Numbered from the stretch's first letter, positions 49,635-58,736 are shown. The stretch is DNA of 64,000 nucleotides from Kribbella sandramycini (GCF_013131805.1 NZ_JABJRC010000010.1:124001-188000), one strand, 5' to 3'. The notes: generated by a model not told the origin, from the letters alone. A program made the numbers and translations.

Positions 49635-52423
49635 ACGCCTGGTGTGAACGGGCTGCTCGGTCCGCTACCGGGTGGGAAGGGCGGCGTCTGGCCGGGTGTC
49701 TGACCTGGCGTCTGCCCTGGGGTCTGGCCCGAGGTCGGGAAGCTCTGCGTCTGGGTTGGGAAGCCGGGCGTCTGACTTTGTGTCGGAAAGCCCGGCGTCT
49801 GGCTCTGGGTCGGGAAGCCCGGGGTCTGACTCTGGGTCGGGAAACCGGGGGTCTGACTCTGTGTCGGGAAGCCCGGGGTCTGACTCTGGCCTGGCGTCGG
49901 TGCCGGGTTCGTCGGTGCCAGTTGATAGAGCTGGTAGACGCGGACCGTTCCGAGCTCGAAACGCAGCTCAGTCAGCTTGGCCAGCTCCTCCGGCGCCTCT
50001 CCGACACGCGTGTCCAGCAACAGCCACTGCACGCGGTACTGCGTGCGCAGCGTCTCCAGCAGGTCGCGGCTCGGCTTGGTGAACACCTGGTCGTTGAGCC
50101 GAAGCCGCTCCTCTTCCCAGTACGGGCTCTGCGCGCGGCCGGGGTAGGTGTCGTCGACTCTGGTCTGATGGGCCCAGCCCTGGACCAGCACCCGACGTTC
50201 GGCGTACCCGGCGATCCAGTAGGAGCCGGCCAGGCAGCGCGACGTACCGGGCTGGTGGCAGTGCACGTTGGTCGCGATCAGGTCGTCCGAGCCGGAGTTC
50301 CGCCGGATGAAACGCGCGGCCTCGATCCCGCCCGGCGCGATGGACTCGTACGCCGTGAGCGGCGGCTTCGCGAACTTTTGCAGCGACTCCACGGTGGGGG
50401 ACGCCGTGGTGCCCAGCAGGACGGCGACCGCGATGACTGCCCACGTCCGCCGGGAGCCGCGCAGGATCAGCCCGAAGAGGCCGATGCCGAGCGCTGCGAT
50501 CACCAGCGCGACGGCGAGGCTCTGGCCGTAGCAGTTGGTCGTCGTGCAGGAGTCGGGAGAGCGGTAGCGGCCCCAGTAGATCGCTGCGACGCCGATGAGC
50601 AGCGCGACGGCGGCGATCCAGTACTGCTTGCGCTCCAGTGAGCTGAGGGCCCAGGCGGCGAGCAGTACGCCGAAGATGAAGCCGGTGCGGACGAAGAAGA
50701 GCTGTGCCTGGCCGTCGACGTACAGGAGGGTTGCTGCGGTGACCGCGCTCAGTAGGCCGAACACCAGGAAGATCGGCATCGGGTCGCGGCGTACGCGGCT
50801 TCTGATCAGTAGCGCGCCCACTGCGGGCATCAGCCAGCCGACGAGCAGCACGGCGCCGACGATCGGCTTGTCGAACAGGTGGTCCGGGGTGAAGCGGGCT
50901 CCGGCGGGGGTGCCGCGGAGGACGACGAAGAACGTCGCCGCGTAGGCGGCGGCGATGCTGATGCCGAGGACCAGCGCGCGCAGGTTGAGCCGACGGGCGC
51001 GGACTGTCAGGTAGACCCACGCTGCGGCGACACCTGCTGCGTAGACGGGCAGTGCGGTCGATTTGGTCAGTGCCAGGGCCACTATGAGGACGCCGGCCGT
51101 GACGAGCAGTCGGAACACGTACGACTTGGACTGGCCGGGTTTGCGACGCAGTAGCAGTGCAGTGGTCGCGATGAGCGGTAGTAGTAGGACCGTCGAAAAC
51201 GCCTGGGCCGGATTCGTCAGCTGACCAAGGGAGAACGGGCCGTCGGCGAAGGTGCGATCAGACAGGGCCCACGGCCACGCTGTCAGGTCTCCCGCGGCCA
51301 CAGTCAGACCAGCCGCGATCGGAGCCGCCACTGCGCGCCCGGTCAGCACGATGCCCACCGCCGCGGCGCCGACGACCGTCATCAGGATCCACGCGAACGG
51401 CGCCATCCGGTGCGTCAGCACGTCGAGCGGAACGGTCGTGATCCAGTGGGAGGACGCGATGTGGTCGTACGCCGCCCAGTGGCCGGTGAGCCACCGGCCG
51501 TCGGCGTACGGAATCCGCGGCGGGAAGTGGTGCGTCAGTTCGCTGGCGATCGCCAGGTTGTACGGCGCATCCGAGTTCGGTCGCAGCGCCGCCGGCCCGT
51601 TCAGCGGGATCAGCTGCGACCCGACCCGCACGAACCAAGCCGCCGCAACCCCAACAGCCACCATCACCCCAGCAACTGCCCACCAAGGCGTAGCCCGCGC
51701 CGCGCGCGGAGCCCGCGGCAACCCGCGGTGCATCCCGAACGCCAGCGCCGGCATCAGCAACGCCGCAAACGGCATGCTGAACACCATCCCCACCGGATAG
51801 ATCAGCGCCTCGACCGCCAGCCCCAGCCCGGCCCCCAACACCACATCAACCGCAAACCACCCGCTCCCACCCGTCAACCGCCGCCAGAAAACCACCCCCG
51901 GCACAGCCACCACAAAAACAAAATAAGCAAGGTAAGCCCCCGCCATCCACGCCGGATGCTCCCCCAACCCCAAAAACCACCCCACCCCCAAAACCGGCGA
52001 ACTAACCAGCGCCGCCCCCCGAACCCCACCACTCCCACCCCGCCGCCGCCCCCGCCAAAACCCCCGCCGCCCCCCAGCCCCAGCCCCAGCCCCAGCCCCA
52101 GCCCCAGCCTCCGCCCCCTTGGCGCTCACTCCTCCCGCGGGCACAGGAGTGTCCGACGACACAGCCTCCGCGGGACCAGAAGATGAGCCACCGGCGACAG
52201 CATCACCACCCGAACCGTCCTTGGACCCCCCGCCCCCACCAGCCCCCTTCGCGCCGCCCGCCTCGGGGGTGTTGGTGCGGGATCGACGACGCCACGAACG
52301 TTTGGCGGGTTTGCCCGCGGGGCTGCCTGTTGGGGCAGGGGTGGCGGCCGCGGGGACGGCGGGGAGCTCTTGGGTAACCGCTTCGGACGCGGTCTTGGGG
52401 TCCTCGTCGTCGGCTGGCGTCAC
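49631..52423 (-). CDS. Large GT-C-like membrane protein, paralogue 3, with low-complexity ends
   Basis: 930 aa. The membrane core and C-terminal soluble domain are homologous to the proteins at 34544 and 36809 (SDAPYNLAIASELTHHFPP, FFVRTGFIFGVLLAA, ATNVHCHQPGTSRCLAGSYW, ERRVLVQGWAHQT). It differs by a cytoplasmic N-terminus of about 130 residues rich in Gly/Ala/Ser and Arg (AGAGAGAGAGAGG) and an extracytoplasmic tail of nine-residue repeats (PTQSQTPGF, about five) then GQTP repeats. The GTG at 52423 follows TACACT by 7 nt. The repeat tail may be a wall-spanning or flexible linker. Presumed surface-glycan glycosyltransferase. Confidence 0.72.
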   Translation of the reverse strand: MTPADDEDPKTASEAVTQELPAVPAAATPAPTGSPAGKPAKRSWRRRSRTNTPEAGGAKGAGGGGGSKDGSGGDAVAGGSSSGPAEAVSSDTPVPAGGVSAKGAEAGAGAGAGAGAGGRRGFWRGRRRGGSGGVRGAALVSSPVLGVGWFLGLGEHPAWMAGAYLAYFVFVVAVPGVVFWRRLTGGSGWFAVDVVLGAGLGLAVEALIYPVGMVFSMPFAALLMPALAFGMHRGLPRAPRAARATPWWAVAGVMVAVGVAAAWFVRVGSQLIPLNGPAALRPNSDAPYNLAIASELTHHFPPRIPYADGRWLTGHWAAYDHIASSHWITTVPLDVLTHRMAPFAWILMTVVGAAAVGIVLTGRAVAAPIAAGLTVAAGDLTAWPWALSDRTFADGPFSLGQLTNPAQAFSTVLLLPLIATTALLLRRKPGQSKSYVFRLLVTAGVLIVALALTKSTALPVYAAGVAAAWVYLTVRARRLNLRALVLGISIAAAYAATFFVVLRGTPAGARFTPDHLFDKPIVGAVLLVGWLMPAVGALLIRSRVRRDPMPIFLVFGLLSAVTAATLLYVDGQAQLFFVRTGFIFGVLLAAWALSSLERKQYWIAAVALLIGVAAIYWGRYRSPDSCTTTNCYGQSLAVALVIAALGIGLFGLILRGSRRTWAVIAVAVLLGTTASPTVESLQKFAKPPLTAYESIAPGGIEAARFIRRNSGSDDLIATNVHCHQPGTSRCLAGSYWIAGYAERRVLVQGWAHQTRVDDTYPGRAQSPYWEEERLRLNDQVFTKPSRDLLETLRTQYRVQWLLLDTRVGEAPEELAKLTELRFELGTVRVYQLYQLAPTNPAPTPGQSQTPGFPTQSQTPGFPTQSQTPGFPTQSQTPGFPTQSQTPGFPTQTQSFPTSGQTPGQTPGQTPGQTPPFPPGSGPSSPFTPGV
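49745..49891. repeat. 27-bp coding tandem repeat in the GT-C paralogue 3 tail
   Basis: About five copies of a 27-bp unit (GTCTGACTCTGTGTCGGGAA on the plus strand plus 7 bp) that encode PTQSQTPGF on the minus strand; a shorter GQTP-coding repeat follows at about 49690-49735. The copies are nearly identical at the DNA level, so the copy number is likely to vary between strains. Confidence 0.85.
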
Positions 52424-52529
52424 CCGGAAGAGTGTAGGCAAGGAGTCCACGCTCCGAGGCGTTTACCGGCGGAAGGATCGCGTTTACACTCGGTAACCTC
52501 CCAGCGAGCGCACGCATCGGGGAGGTCCC
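52424..52529. promoter_or_regulatory. Divergent promoter, GT-C paralogue 3 / ACP cassette
   Basis: Minus strand: TACACT (52436-52431), 7 nt before the GTG at 52423, leaderless. Plus strand: GTTTAC (52461-52466) and TACACT (52485-52490) with an 18-bp spacer form a -35/-10 pair. The plus transcript would have a leader of about 32 nt containing GGGGAGG before the ATG at 52530. Confidence 0.5.
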
Positions 52530-52739
52530 ATGGTCACCTTCCACATCGCCGGCCTGCCGGTCGAGGAGGTCCTGCTGGCCGCGATCGCGGCGGCGGGCCC
52601 GCTGATCGCACTGATCGGGTGGGAGATCTCCAGCCGGGTGAAGCGGCTCAGATCGGCTCTGCGGCGCCGGACGGGGCAGGCTAGGCTCTGGGACCATGAG
52701 TGCGGTCGCGCGGAACAGGGTCAGGGAGTTGATGGGTGA
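52530..52739 (+). CDS. Small single-helix membrane protein heading the ACP cassette
   Basis: 69 aa. One hydrophobic helix (VEEVLLAAIAAAGPLIALIG, about residues 10-29) then a basic stretch KRLRSALRRR. The ATG follows GGGGAGG with ideal spacing, and the frame overlaps the ACP gene by 44 bp. I recognise no family. Such a protein could anchor the soluble ACP/ligase pair to the membrane, where surface glycans are modified; that is inference. Confidence 0.6.
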   Translation: MVTFHIAGLPVEEVLLAAIAAAGPLIALIGWEISSRVKRLRSALRRRTGQARLWDHECGRAEQGQGVDG

Positions 52740-52947
52740 GGTGATGACCGCGCAAGGCCGGTCGTTACCGGCCGACGACAGCGCCGATCTGCGCACGATC
52801 GGCTTCCGGTCGCTGGACTTCTCCGAGCTGGCCCTCCGCGTGGAGGACGAGCTGGGTGACGAGCTGAACTTCGATGCCCCCGGGCTGCGCCGGATCTCCA
52901 CCGTCGGCGACGTACTGGATTTCATCGAGCACCTCCAGTCCGCGTGA
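52696..52947 (+). CDS. Acyl carrier protein
   Basis: 83 aa. The phosphopantetheine site is IGFRSLDFSELALRVEDEL, with the modified Ser at about residue 39 (the Ser-Leu pair, in a GFRSLDF context rather than the usual GxDSL). Helices before and after fit an ACP four-helix bundle, and acidic residues dominate helix II. The stop overlaps the GTG of the AMP ligase (GTGA). It should be a dedicated carrier for the adjacent ligase. Confidence 0.85.
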   Translation: MSAVARNRVRELMGEVMTAQGRSLPADDSADLRTIGFRSLDFSELALRVEDELGDELNFDAPGLRRISTVGDVLDFIEHLQSA

Positions 52948-54185
52948 GTACGCGGCGCCGGACCACCGCGCTGATCGGTGACGACAACACCGTCGTCGTC
53001 GCCGGCAAGAGCCTGACCTGGCGGACTCTGCACAAGCTCCCGCAGCTGCCCTCCCCGGCCGCCGTACTGGTCGACAACGGCGCAGACGCACTCGCAGCCC
53101 TCCGACACCACGCAGTCCACGGCACGGAGCTGCTGGTCGCGACCAGCTCCCGCGTCGACGAGCACATGCGCGAAGAGCTCGGGGAGTCCGGCTTCGCCGT
53201 CGTTCTGCCGGGTGGCGACGTCACACCGGCCCGGCTGAAGCGTGTTGAGGAGTCAGGCCGCGCCTGGCTACTCACCTCCGGTTCAACCGGTCGCCCGAAG
53301 CGCATCGGTCACACCCTCGAGACGCTGACCACAGTGACGGCCGACCAGCCGCCGCGTACCTGGCTGCTGCCCTACTCGCCCGGCACTTACGCCTGGTGGC
53401 AGGTCGTCACCCTCTCCCTGACCCAGGCGGACCAGGGCCTGGTGGCGATCGAGCCGCACGAGCTCGACGACTGGCCCACCATCGCCGCCGAGCACGGCGT
53501 CACCGCCGCCTCCGGTACGCCGACCTTCTGGCGGCAGGCCATCTACCGGGACGCCGACGCCCTCGCCTCCGTCCCGCTGGAGCAGATCACCCTCGGCGGT
53601 GAGCCGGTCGACCAGCCGATCCTCGACCAGCTCCGCGACCTGTTCCCCAAGGCCCGGATCTCGTGGATCTACGCCTCCTCCGAGGTCGGCGCCTCGATCG
53701 TCGTCCACGACGGCAAGGCCGGCTTCCCGCGCGCCTGGCTGGACCGCAAACCCGACCCGGATCGCCCGATGCTCTCGGTGGACGGCGATGAGCTGGTCAT
53801 CCGCTCACCGCACCACGGCGCCGGTATGGTCGGTGCGGTCCATACCGGCGACAGAGTCGAGTACGACGCCGATCGCGTCCTCATCACCGGTCGCCTCGAC
53901 ACCGACGAGATCAACGTCGGTGGCTCGAAGGTGTCGGCCGGCGTCGTCCGCAACGTGCTGATGGGACACCCAGGGGTGTCCTGGGCCCGGGTGTTCGCCC
54001 GCAAGGCCCCACTGGTCGGCCGGATGGTCGCAGCGGAGGTCGTCACGAACAACTCGCTCGGCCCGATCACAGATGCCGATCTGGTGCAGTGGTGCTCCAG
54101 CCGCCTGCCGGACTACGGCGTCCCACGGCGGATCAAGTTCCTGGACGCCATCCCGCAGAAGGAGACCCTGAAGAGTGATGTCTGA
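52944..54185 (+). CDS. ANL-superfamily AMP-dependent acyl ligase (short form)
   Basis: 413 aa, shorter than the usual 500-550 because the N-terminal subdomain is reduced. Motifs: the phosphate loop WLLTSGSTGRPKRIGHTLET, YASSEVGASIVVHD (A5-like), VLITGRLDTDEINVGGSKVS (hinge and A8) and a C-terminal IPQKETLKSDV with the catalytic Lys. Short ligases of this sort load an acyl group onto a stand-alone ACP. The GTG start overlaps the ACP stop and the 3' end overlaps the SDR gene, so the three are a coupled cassette. The acyl substrate is unknown. Confidence 0.82.
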   Translation: MSTRRRTTALIGDDNTVVVAGKSLTWRTLHKLPQLPSPAAVLVDNGADALAALRHHAVHGTELLVATSSRVDEHMREELGESGFAVVLPGGDVTPARLKRVEESGRAWLLTSGSTGRPKRIGHTLETLTTVTADQPPRTWLLPYSPGTYAWWQVVTLSLTQADQGLVAIEPHELDDWPTIAAEHGVTAASGTPTFWRQAIYRDADALASVPLEQITLGGEPVDQPILDQLRDLFPKARISWIYASSEVGASIVVHDGKAGFPRAWLDRKPDPDRPMLSVDGDELVIRSPHHGAGMVGAVHTGDRVEYDADRVLITGRLDTDEINVGGSKVSAGVVRNVLMGHPGVSWARVFARKAPLVGRMVAAEVVTNNSLGPITDADLVQWCSSRLPDYGVPRRIKFLDAIPQKETLKSDV

Positions 54186-54924
54186 GCCCAGCGCCGTTCC
54201 GCCCGCTTCGGTCGTGCTGGTCTCGGGAGGCTCCCGCGGCCTCGGCTTGGCGATCGTCACCGACCTCCTCACCTCAGGTGTCAAAGTAGCCGCCTTCGCG
54301 CGCACTGTGACCCCAGAGCTCACTGAGCTGACGGCGAAGTACCCAGAACAGCTGTACGCCGGTTCTGTCGACATCAACGACGCCAAAGCCACGCAGTCCT
54401 TCGTGAAAACCGTGGAGTCGACGCTCGGCCCGATCGACGGCCTGGTGAACAACGCTGCGATCGGTCAGGACTCGCTGCACGTCCACACCGCGCCCGAGCG
54501 GCTCGAAGACATCATTCAGACCAACCTGACCGCGCCTCTGTTGCTGACCCGGTTTGTCCTGCGCCGCATGCTGGCCAAGGGGCTGAAGGGCCGCATCGTC
54601 AACGTCACCTCGATCTGCGCCCAGCGCGGCTACCCGGGTCTCGTCGCCTACTCGGCGACCAAGGGCGGCATGGAGGCGGCCACCCGCTCACTAGCTCGTG
54701 AGCTCGGTGGCCGTGTCCTGGCCAACGCCGTAGCGCCAGGCTTCTTCGCGTCAGAGATGTCCGCAGTACTCGGCCAGACCCAGCTGGACCAGATCGTCCG
54801 CCGGACGCCGACCGGTCACCTGACCGAGCCCGAGGACGTCGTCCCCGTCGTCCGCATGCTTCTGCTGGAGAACACGAATATCAACGGTCAGGTGCTGGTC
54901 ATCGACGGCGCCGCGTCGATCTAG
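54178..54924 (+). CDS. FabG-like short-chain dehydrogenase/3-oxoacyl reductase
   Basis: 248 aa classical SDR: VVLVSGGSRGLGLAIV (cofactor site), GLVNNAAIGQD, and the catalytic VTSICAQRGYPGLVAYSATK with Ser, Tyr and Lys. The C-terminus NINGQVLVIDGAASI is FabG-like. Start ATG 54178, or GTG 54175. Being coupled to an ACP and its ligase, it probably reduces a 3-oxoacyl-ACP, for instance to a 3-hydroxyacyl group. It meets the convergent BBE gene in a shared CTAG (4-bp overlap). Confidence 0.85.
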   Translation: MSEPSAVPPASVVLVSGGSRGLGLAIVTDLLTSGVKVAAFARTVTPELTELTAKYPEQLYAGSVDINDAKATQSFVKTVESTLGPIDGLVNNAAIGQDSLHVHTAPERLEDIIQTNLTAPLLLTRFVLRRMLAKGLKGRIVNVTSICAQRGYPGLVAYSATKGGMEAATRSLARELGGRVLANAVAPGFFASEMSAVLGQTQLDQIVRRTPTGHLTEPEDVVPVVRMLLLENTNINGQVLVIDGAASI

Positions 54925-56276
54925 GCCGGCCGGATGTTCGCGTTCCGGTGGAACACGTTGTCCGGGTCGTACTTCGCCTTCAACTGCTGAAGCCGCTCGT
55001 ACTTCGATCCGTACGTCGCCCGGATCCGCGCGTCCTCCGGCTCGGTCATGCCGTTCACGTAGCTGCCGATGCCGGACGTCGCCGGCTGCAGCGCCTCCCA
55101 GAACGACCGCACCCACTGCTGCTCGGCGTCGAACAACTCCGGCACCGGAGCCTGCCCGACGATGAACACGGCGTACTGGTCGGTCCGGCTGCCGCCGAAA
55201 GCCGTAGCGTCATCGTCGACCGCGGAGTACGCGCGGTCGAGCCGGTAGAACAGCGTGGCCGACAACGGCGACTGCTTGCGCGGCACGTGCTCCGTGATCA
55301 CTGCGATCGCCTCGTCGGTCAGCTCCGGCAGATAGGCCCCCTTCTCGTACGAGTAGTGCCCCCACCCGTTCGCCTCATCCAGTGACTGCTGCAGCGCGGT
55401 GTACGGCATCGGTGTCCCGAAAGCGAACGCCGGCGGCAGCTCAGTGCGAATGCGCTCGACGAGCGCAGCCTGCTCTTCCGGCGTACCAAAGCCCACAATG
55501 ACCAGACCGTAGCCGGGTGCGAAATGCAGGTCTTCCGGGACGAACGGCGCCGGCGGCGCGTTCAGACAGGCCACCACGATGTTCGTGTCATCCGACAGCG
55601 TTGGGTACAGCTTCCGCGCCAGCCGCAGTACGTCGGCGCCCTGGTCGAGCGTCCAGAACAGCAGGTCGTAGTTGACCATCGGACCGGCCTCGCTCAGCCG
55701 GAACTCGAACTCTGTGATCACACCGAAGTTCCCGCCGCCGCCTCGCACGCCCCAGAAGAGGTCCGGGTTCTCGTCCTCAGCTGCGCGCAGAATGCTGCCG
55801 TCGGCGGTGACGATCTGTACCGACTCCAGATTGTCGATGCTGAGCCCGTACTTGCGTGTCAGCCACCCCATACCGCCACCGAGCGTCAGCCCACCCACTC
55901 CGGTGTGGCTGACCACTCCGGCCGGTACTGCCAGGCCATGCGCCTGCGTAGCCGCGTCCAGGTCGCGCAGCAACGCACCGCCGCCTACGCGCGCCCGTCG
56001 GGCTTCCGGGTCGACCGTCACACTGTTCAGCGCGCTCAGGTCAATCATCAGACCGTCGTCGACCGACGACGCTCCGGCAATGCTGTGCGCTCCGCCGCGC
56101 ACTGCGATCTCCAGCCCGTTCTCCACTCCGTACCGCACCGCAGCCTGCACGTCTGCTGCGTTCTGCACCTGCGCGATCACTGCCGGTCGCCGGTCGTGCT
56201 GCGCGTTCCACAGCCGCCGCGCGTCGTCGTACCCGTCCTGCCCGGGTGTCAGTACCGTCCCCGCCAAATCCAGCAT
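54921..56276 (-). CDS. FAD-linked oxidase, berberine-bridge-enzyme-like
   Basis: 451 aa. The PCMH-type FAD domain has IAVRGGAHSIAGASSVDDGL, with the His that can be covalently flavinylated, and GVGGLTLGGGMGWLTRKYGL; the C-terminal BBE domain ends YDPDNVFHRNANIRP. No signal peptide, so cytoplasmic. Actinobacterial members oxidise sugars, polyphenols or antibiotics; substrate unknown. GGGGAGGAAG precedes the ATG at 56276. No operon partner. Confidence 0.9.
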   Translation of the reverse strand: MLDLAGTVLTPGQDGYDDARRLWNAQHDRRPAVIAQVQNAADVQAAVRYGVENGLEIAVRGGAHSIAGASSVDDGLMIDLSALNSVTVDPEARRARVGGGALLRDLDAATQAHGLAVPAGVVSHTGVGGLTLGGGMGWLTRKYGLSIDNLESVQIVTADGSILRAAEDENPDLFWGVRGGGGNFGVITEFEFRLSEAGPMVNYDLLFWTLDQGADVLRLARKLYPTLSDDTNIVVACLNAPPAPFVPEDLHFAPGYGLVIVGFGTPEEQAALVERIRTELPPAFAFGTPMPYTALQQSLDEANGWGHYSYEKGAYLPELTDEAIAVITEHVPRKQSPLSATLFYRLDRAYSAVDDDATAFGGSRTDQYAVFIVGQAPVPELFDAEQQWVRSFWEALQPATSGIGSYVNGMTEPEDARIRATYGSKYERLQQLKAKYDPDNVFHRNANIRPA

Positions 56277-56378
56277 GCTTCCTCCCCGATCCGTTGTCGC
56301 CAAAGTAGATCCGCGGGCCGACCGGGGCGGAGTCCTTTCGGGCAGATCTTCGCGCCGAATCCGTGTCAGACTCTGCGC

Positions 56379-57599
56379 GTGAGCGACGACGAGATCCTGC
56401 GCCTGCTCCCGATGGCGGCCGCGATCGTTGCCCGCAGCGACGATCGCGCCGATCAGCAGCTGGCCCTCCTGGGAGCGTACGACGAACGCGATCAGCTGCA
56501 AATGGATCGCGTCCTGCGCGGTTTTCTGACCGGCCTGCTGCGCACCGCCTGGGAGCGCGGCTGGACGCCGGCGGATGTCGCTCAGCACAGCCGGCGCACG
56601 CTCGAACCTGGCGTCGAGAAGCTGCTCCAGGCCGCTATCTCCGCCGAGCATCAGGGGTACCAGGCCGAGACGATCGATCCGCGCTGGCTCGACCAGCTGA
56701 CCGATCTCGGCGTCGGGCAGCCGTTCGGCGTGCTCGATCTGACCGCCTGGGCGGCCGCCGAGCGCGTCGGCCGCTACCTCACCCTGCATCACACACTGTC
56801 GCTGGCCGGCTTCCTACAGACCCTGCCGCCGCTCGCCCAGCTCTTCCCGCGCCCCGGTGCCGCCGTACGCCGAACCGCCGGCGACCGCCCCGCCGTACCG
56901 GCGAACGCGAAGATGCTGGCCCGGATCCGCGCGCTGCTTGCCAAGGCCGAGGCGACCGACTTCCCCGACGAGGCCGAGGCGCTGTCCGGGAAGGCGCAGG
57001 AGCTGATGGCCAAGTTCTCCCTCGATCAGGCGCTGGTCGACGCAGGCCCAGCGGTCGAGATCCCGGACGACTCGGCCGCCCGGCGGATCTGGTTGGACAC
57101 ACCGTACGTCTCGGCCAAGGCTCAGCTGGTCGGCGCGGTCGCCGACGCCAACCGCTGCCGGACCGTCATCATCGACCAGCTCGACGTGGTGACGATCGTC
57201 GGCGACGAGCTCGACCTGCAGCTCACCGAGCTGCTCGCGACCTCGCTGCTGGTCCAGGCCAATCGCGCAATGATTGCCGCTGGCAAGCATTTTGGTCACC
57301 GCGGCGAATCCCGGACCCGCTCGTTCCGGCAGTCGTTCCTGATGGCCTACGCGCAGCGGATCGGTGAGCGTCTGCAGGCCGCCGCCGCCGAGACCAAGGC
57401 GGCCGTCTCCGATGCAGATGCAGGCCGGTTGCTCCCGGTGCTGAGCCGCCGCGAGGAGCAGGTGGAGGCCCTCTTCACCAAGCTGTTCCCGAACACGACG
57501 ACCCGCCGGACGCGGATCACCAACGGCGCCGGCTGGGAGGCCGGGCTCTCCGCGGCTGACCAGGCGCAGCTCGAGGCCCGTCGGCAGGTGCGTCGATGA
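56379..57599 (+). CDS. DUF2786 domain protein
   Basis: 406 aa. The central MLARIRALLAKAEATDFPDE AEALSGKAQELM is the DUF2786 motif (residues about 178-215), followed by a DUF7168-like region (AQLVGAVADANRCRTVIIDQ and RSFRQSFLMAYAQRIGERL). DUF2786 occurs in phage and chromosomal proteins of unknown function. The GTG at 56379 is preceded by CAGACT with a 6-nt gap (possibly leaderless). The stop overlaps the next gene (ATGA), so it is coupled to an RmlC-like protein, an unusual pairing. Confidence 0.8.
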   Translation: MSDDEILRLLPMAAAIVARSDDRADQQLALLGAYDERDQLQMDRVLRGFLTGLLRTAWERGWTPADVAQHSRRTLEPGVEKLLQAAISAEHQGYQAETIDPRWLDQLTDLGVGQPFGVLDLTAWAAAERVGRYLTLHHTLSLAGFLQTLPPLAQLFPRPGAAVRRTAGDRPAVPANAKMLARIRALLAKAEATDFPDEAEALSGKAQELMAKFSLDQALVDAGPAVEIPDDSAARRIWLDTPYVSAKAQLVGAVADANRCRTVIIDQLDVVTIVGDELDLQLTELLATSLLVQANRAMIAAGKHFGHRGESRTRSFRQSFLMAYAQRIGERLQAAAAETKAAVSDADAGRLLPVLSRREEQVEALFTKLFPNTTTRRTRITNGAGWEAGLSAADQAQLEARRQVRR

Positions 57600-58129
57600 A
57601 GGCGCACCCGACCTCGATCGAGGGCCTCCTGCGCATCGAGCTGGATTTGCAGCTGAACGCGGACGGCTGGTTCGTGGAGAGCTTCCACCGCGACAAGCTG
57701 CTCGCCGCGGGCGGTCCGGCGTACGACGTCGTCCAGCACAACGTGCTCGCCATCGACCGGGCCGGCGTGCTGCGCGGTATCCACGCCGAACCCTGGGACA
57801 AGTACCTCGCGCCATCCGCCGGCCGGCTGTTCGTGGCGATCGTCGAGCTGCGCGCGAACGCGCAGTTCGGTCAGGTCGAGTGCTTCGAGCTCGCGCCGGG
57901 GGAGGCGCTCTACGTACCGCGCGGCTGCGGTAACTCGTTCTGCACACTGGAGCCGCACACGGTCTACAACTTCCTGGTGAACGAGACCTGGTCACCCGAG
58001 CGGATCACGGTAGACCCCTTCGACCCGGAGCTGGCCATCCGCTGGCCCTTCCCGCGCGCAGAGCTCAGCTACACCGACCGGGACGCGTCAAACCCGCCGC
58101 TGACAGAGGTCAGGGCGCAGCTCGTCTGA
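57596..58129 (+). CDS. RmlC-like dTDP-4-dehydrosugar 3,5-epimerase
   Basis: 177 aa cupin. RmlC-family features are VESFHRDKLLAAGG, the catalytic-His region VLRGIHAEPWDKYLAP, the cupin Y/P loop ALYVPRGCGNSF and the terminal DPFDPELAIRWPFP. It lacks neighbours for dTDP-rhamnose synthesis (no rmlABD nearby). It may act on another nucleotide sugar or be a sensor-type cupin. Coupled to the DUF2786 gene and overlapping the convergent TetR gene by 20 bp. Confidence 0.82.
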   Translation: MKAHPTSIEGLLRIELDLQLNADGWFVESFHRDKLLAAGGPAYDVVQHNVLAIDRAGVLRGIHAEPWDKYLAPSAGRLFVAIVELRANAQFGQVECFELAPGEALYVPRGCGNSFCTLEPHTVYNFLVNETWSPERITVDPFDPELAIRWPFPRAELSYTDRDASNPPLTEVRAQLV

Positions 58130-58691
58130 GCCCGCACAGCACGATGTCGAGCATCCGCATCGCCTGATCGGGCTTCGGCTGCGGCGTTGTGTGCGTGATG
58201 CCGCCGACCAGCCGCAGTACGTCGGCCAGCTCCAGCTCGGGGCGGATGTCGCCGCTGGCTTTGGCTTTGGACAGCAGCAACTCACCGGCGTCCTGAACGT
58301 TCGTTTTGCAGGCCGAGAAGAACGGCGAGTCCTTACCGAGCGCGGCCAGCAGCTCACCGGCCAGCGTCTTCTTGGCCAGGCCGTAGTCGACGAAACTGCG
58401 CAGCCAGGCCGCCAGCGCATCGAACGGCGACAGCTCCCGGTCGAAGTCGTACGCGCGGTCGCAGACCGACTGGATCTCGTCGACGTAGACGGCCTCGAGG
58501 AGCGCAGACCGGCTCGGGAAGCGGCGGTAGAGCGTGCCGATACCGACGCCGGCCCGGCGGGCGATCTCTTCCAGCGAGGTGTCGGTGCCGTGTTCGGCGA
58601 AACTCGCGCGGGCCGCCGTGACCAGAAGGTCGTAGTTGCGCGCGGCATCCGCGCGGGTCGGCCGCATCGACGGCGGCGGCGTCGGCGCCAT
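58110..58691 (-). CDS. TetR-family transcriptional repressor
   Basis: 193 aa. HTH at about residues 18-62 (LVTAARASFAEHGTDTSLEE IARRAGVGIGTLYRRFPSRS) and a helical ligand domain with the SBP_C-like AWLRSFVDYGLAKKTLAGEL region. AGGAGG lies 6 nt before the ATG. It is divergent from the DHA2 drug transporter and presumably represses it through the twin palindromes in the 124-bp gap. Ligand unknown. Confidence 0.9.
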   Translation of the reverse strand: MAPTPPPSMRPTRADAARNYDLLVTAARASFAEHGTDTSLEEIARRAGVGIGTLYRRFPSRSALLEAVYVDEIQSVCDRAYDFDRELSPFDALAAWLRSFVDYGLAKKTLAGELLAALGKDSPFFSACKTNVQDAGELLLSKAKASGDIRPELELADVLRLVGGITHTTPQPKPDQAMRMLDIVLCGLRRAAP

Positions 58692-58736
58692 CCGGCCCTC
58701 CTGTCCGTGGGTGCGCGCAGAATATCGCTTGCAAAG

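Noticed and set aside
55524..56378. Upstream extension of the DUF2786 frame
   Set aside because: Overlaps the BBE gene antisense; the DUF2786 protein starts naturally at the GTG at 56379.
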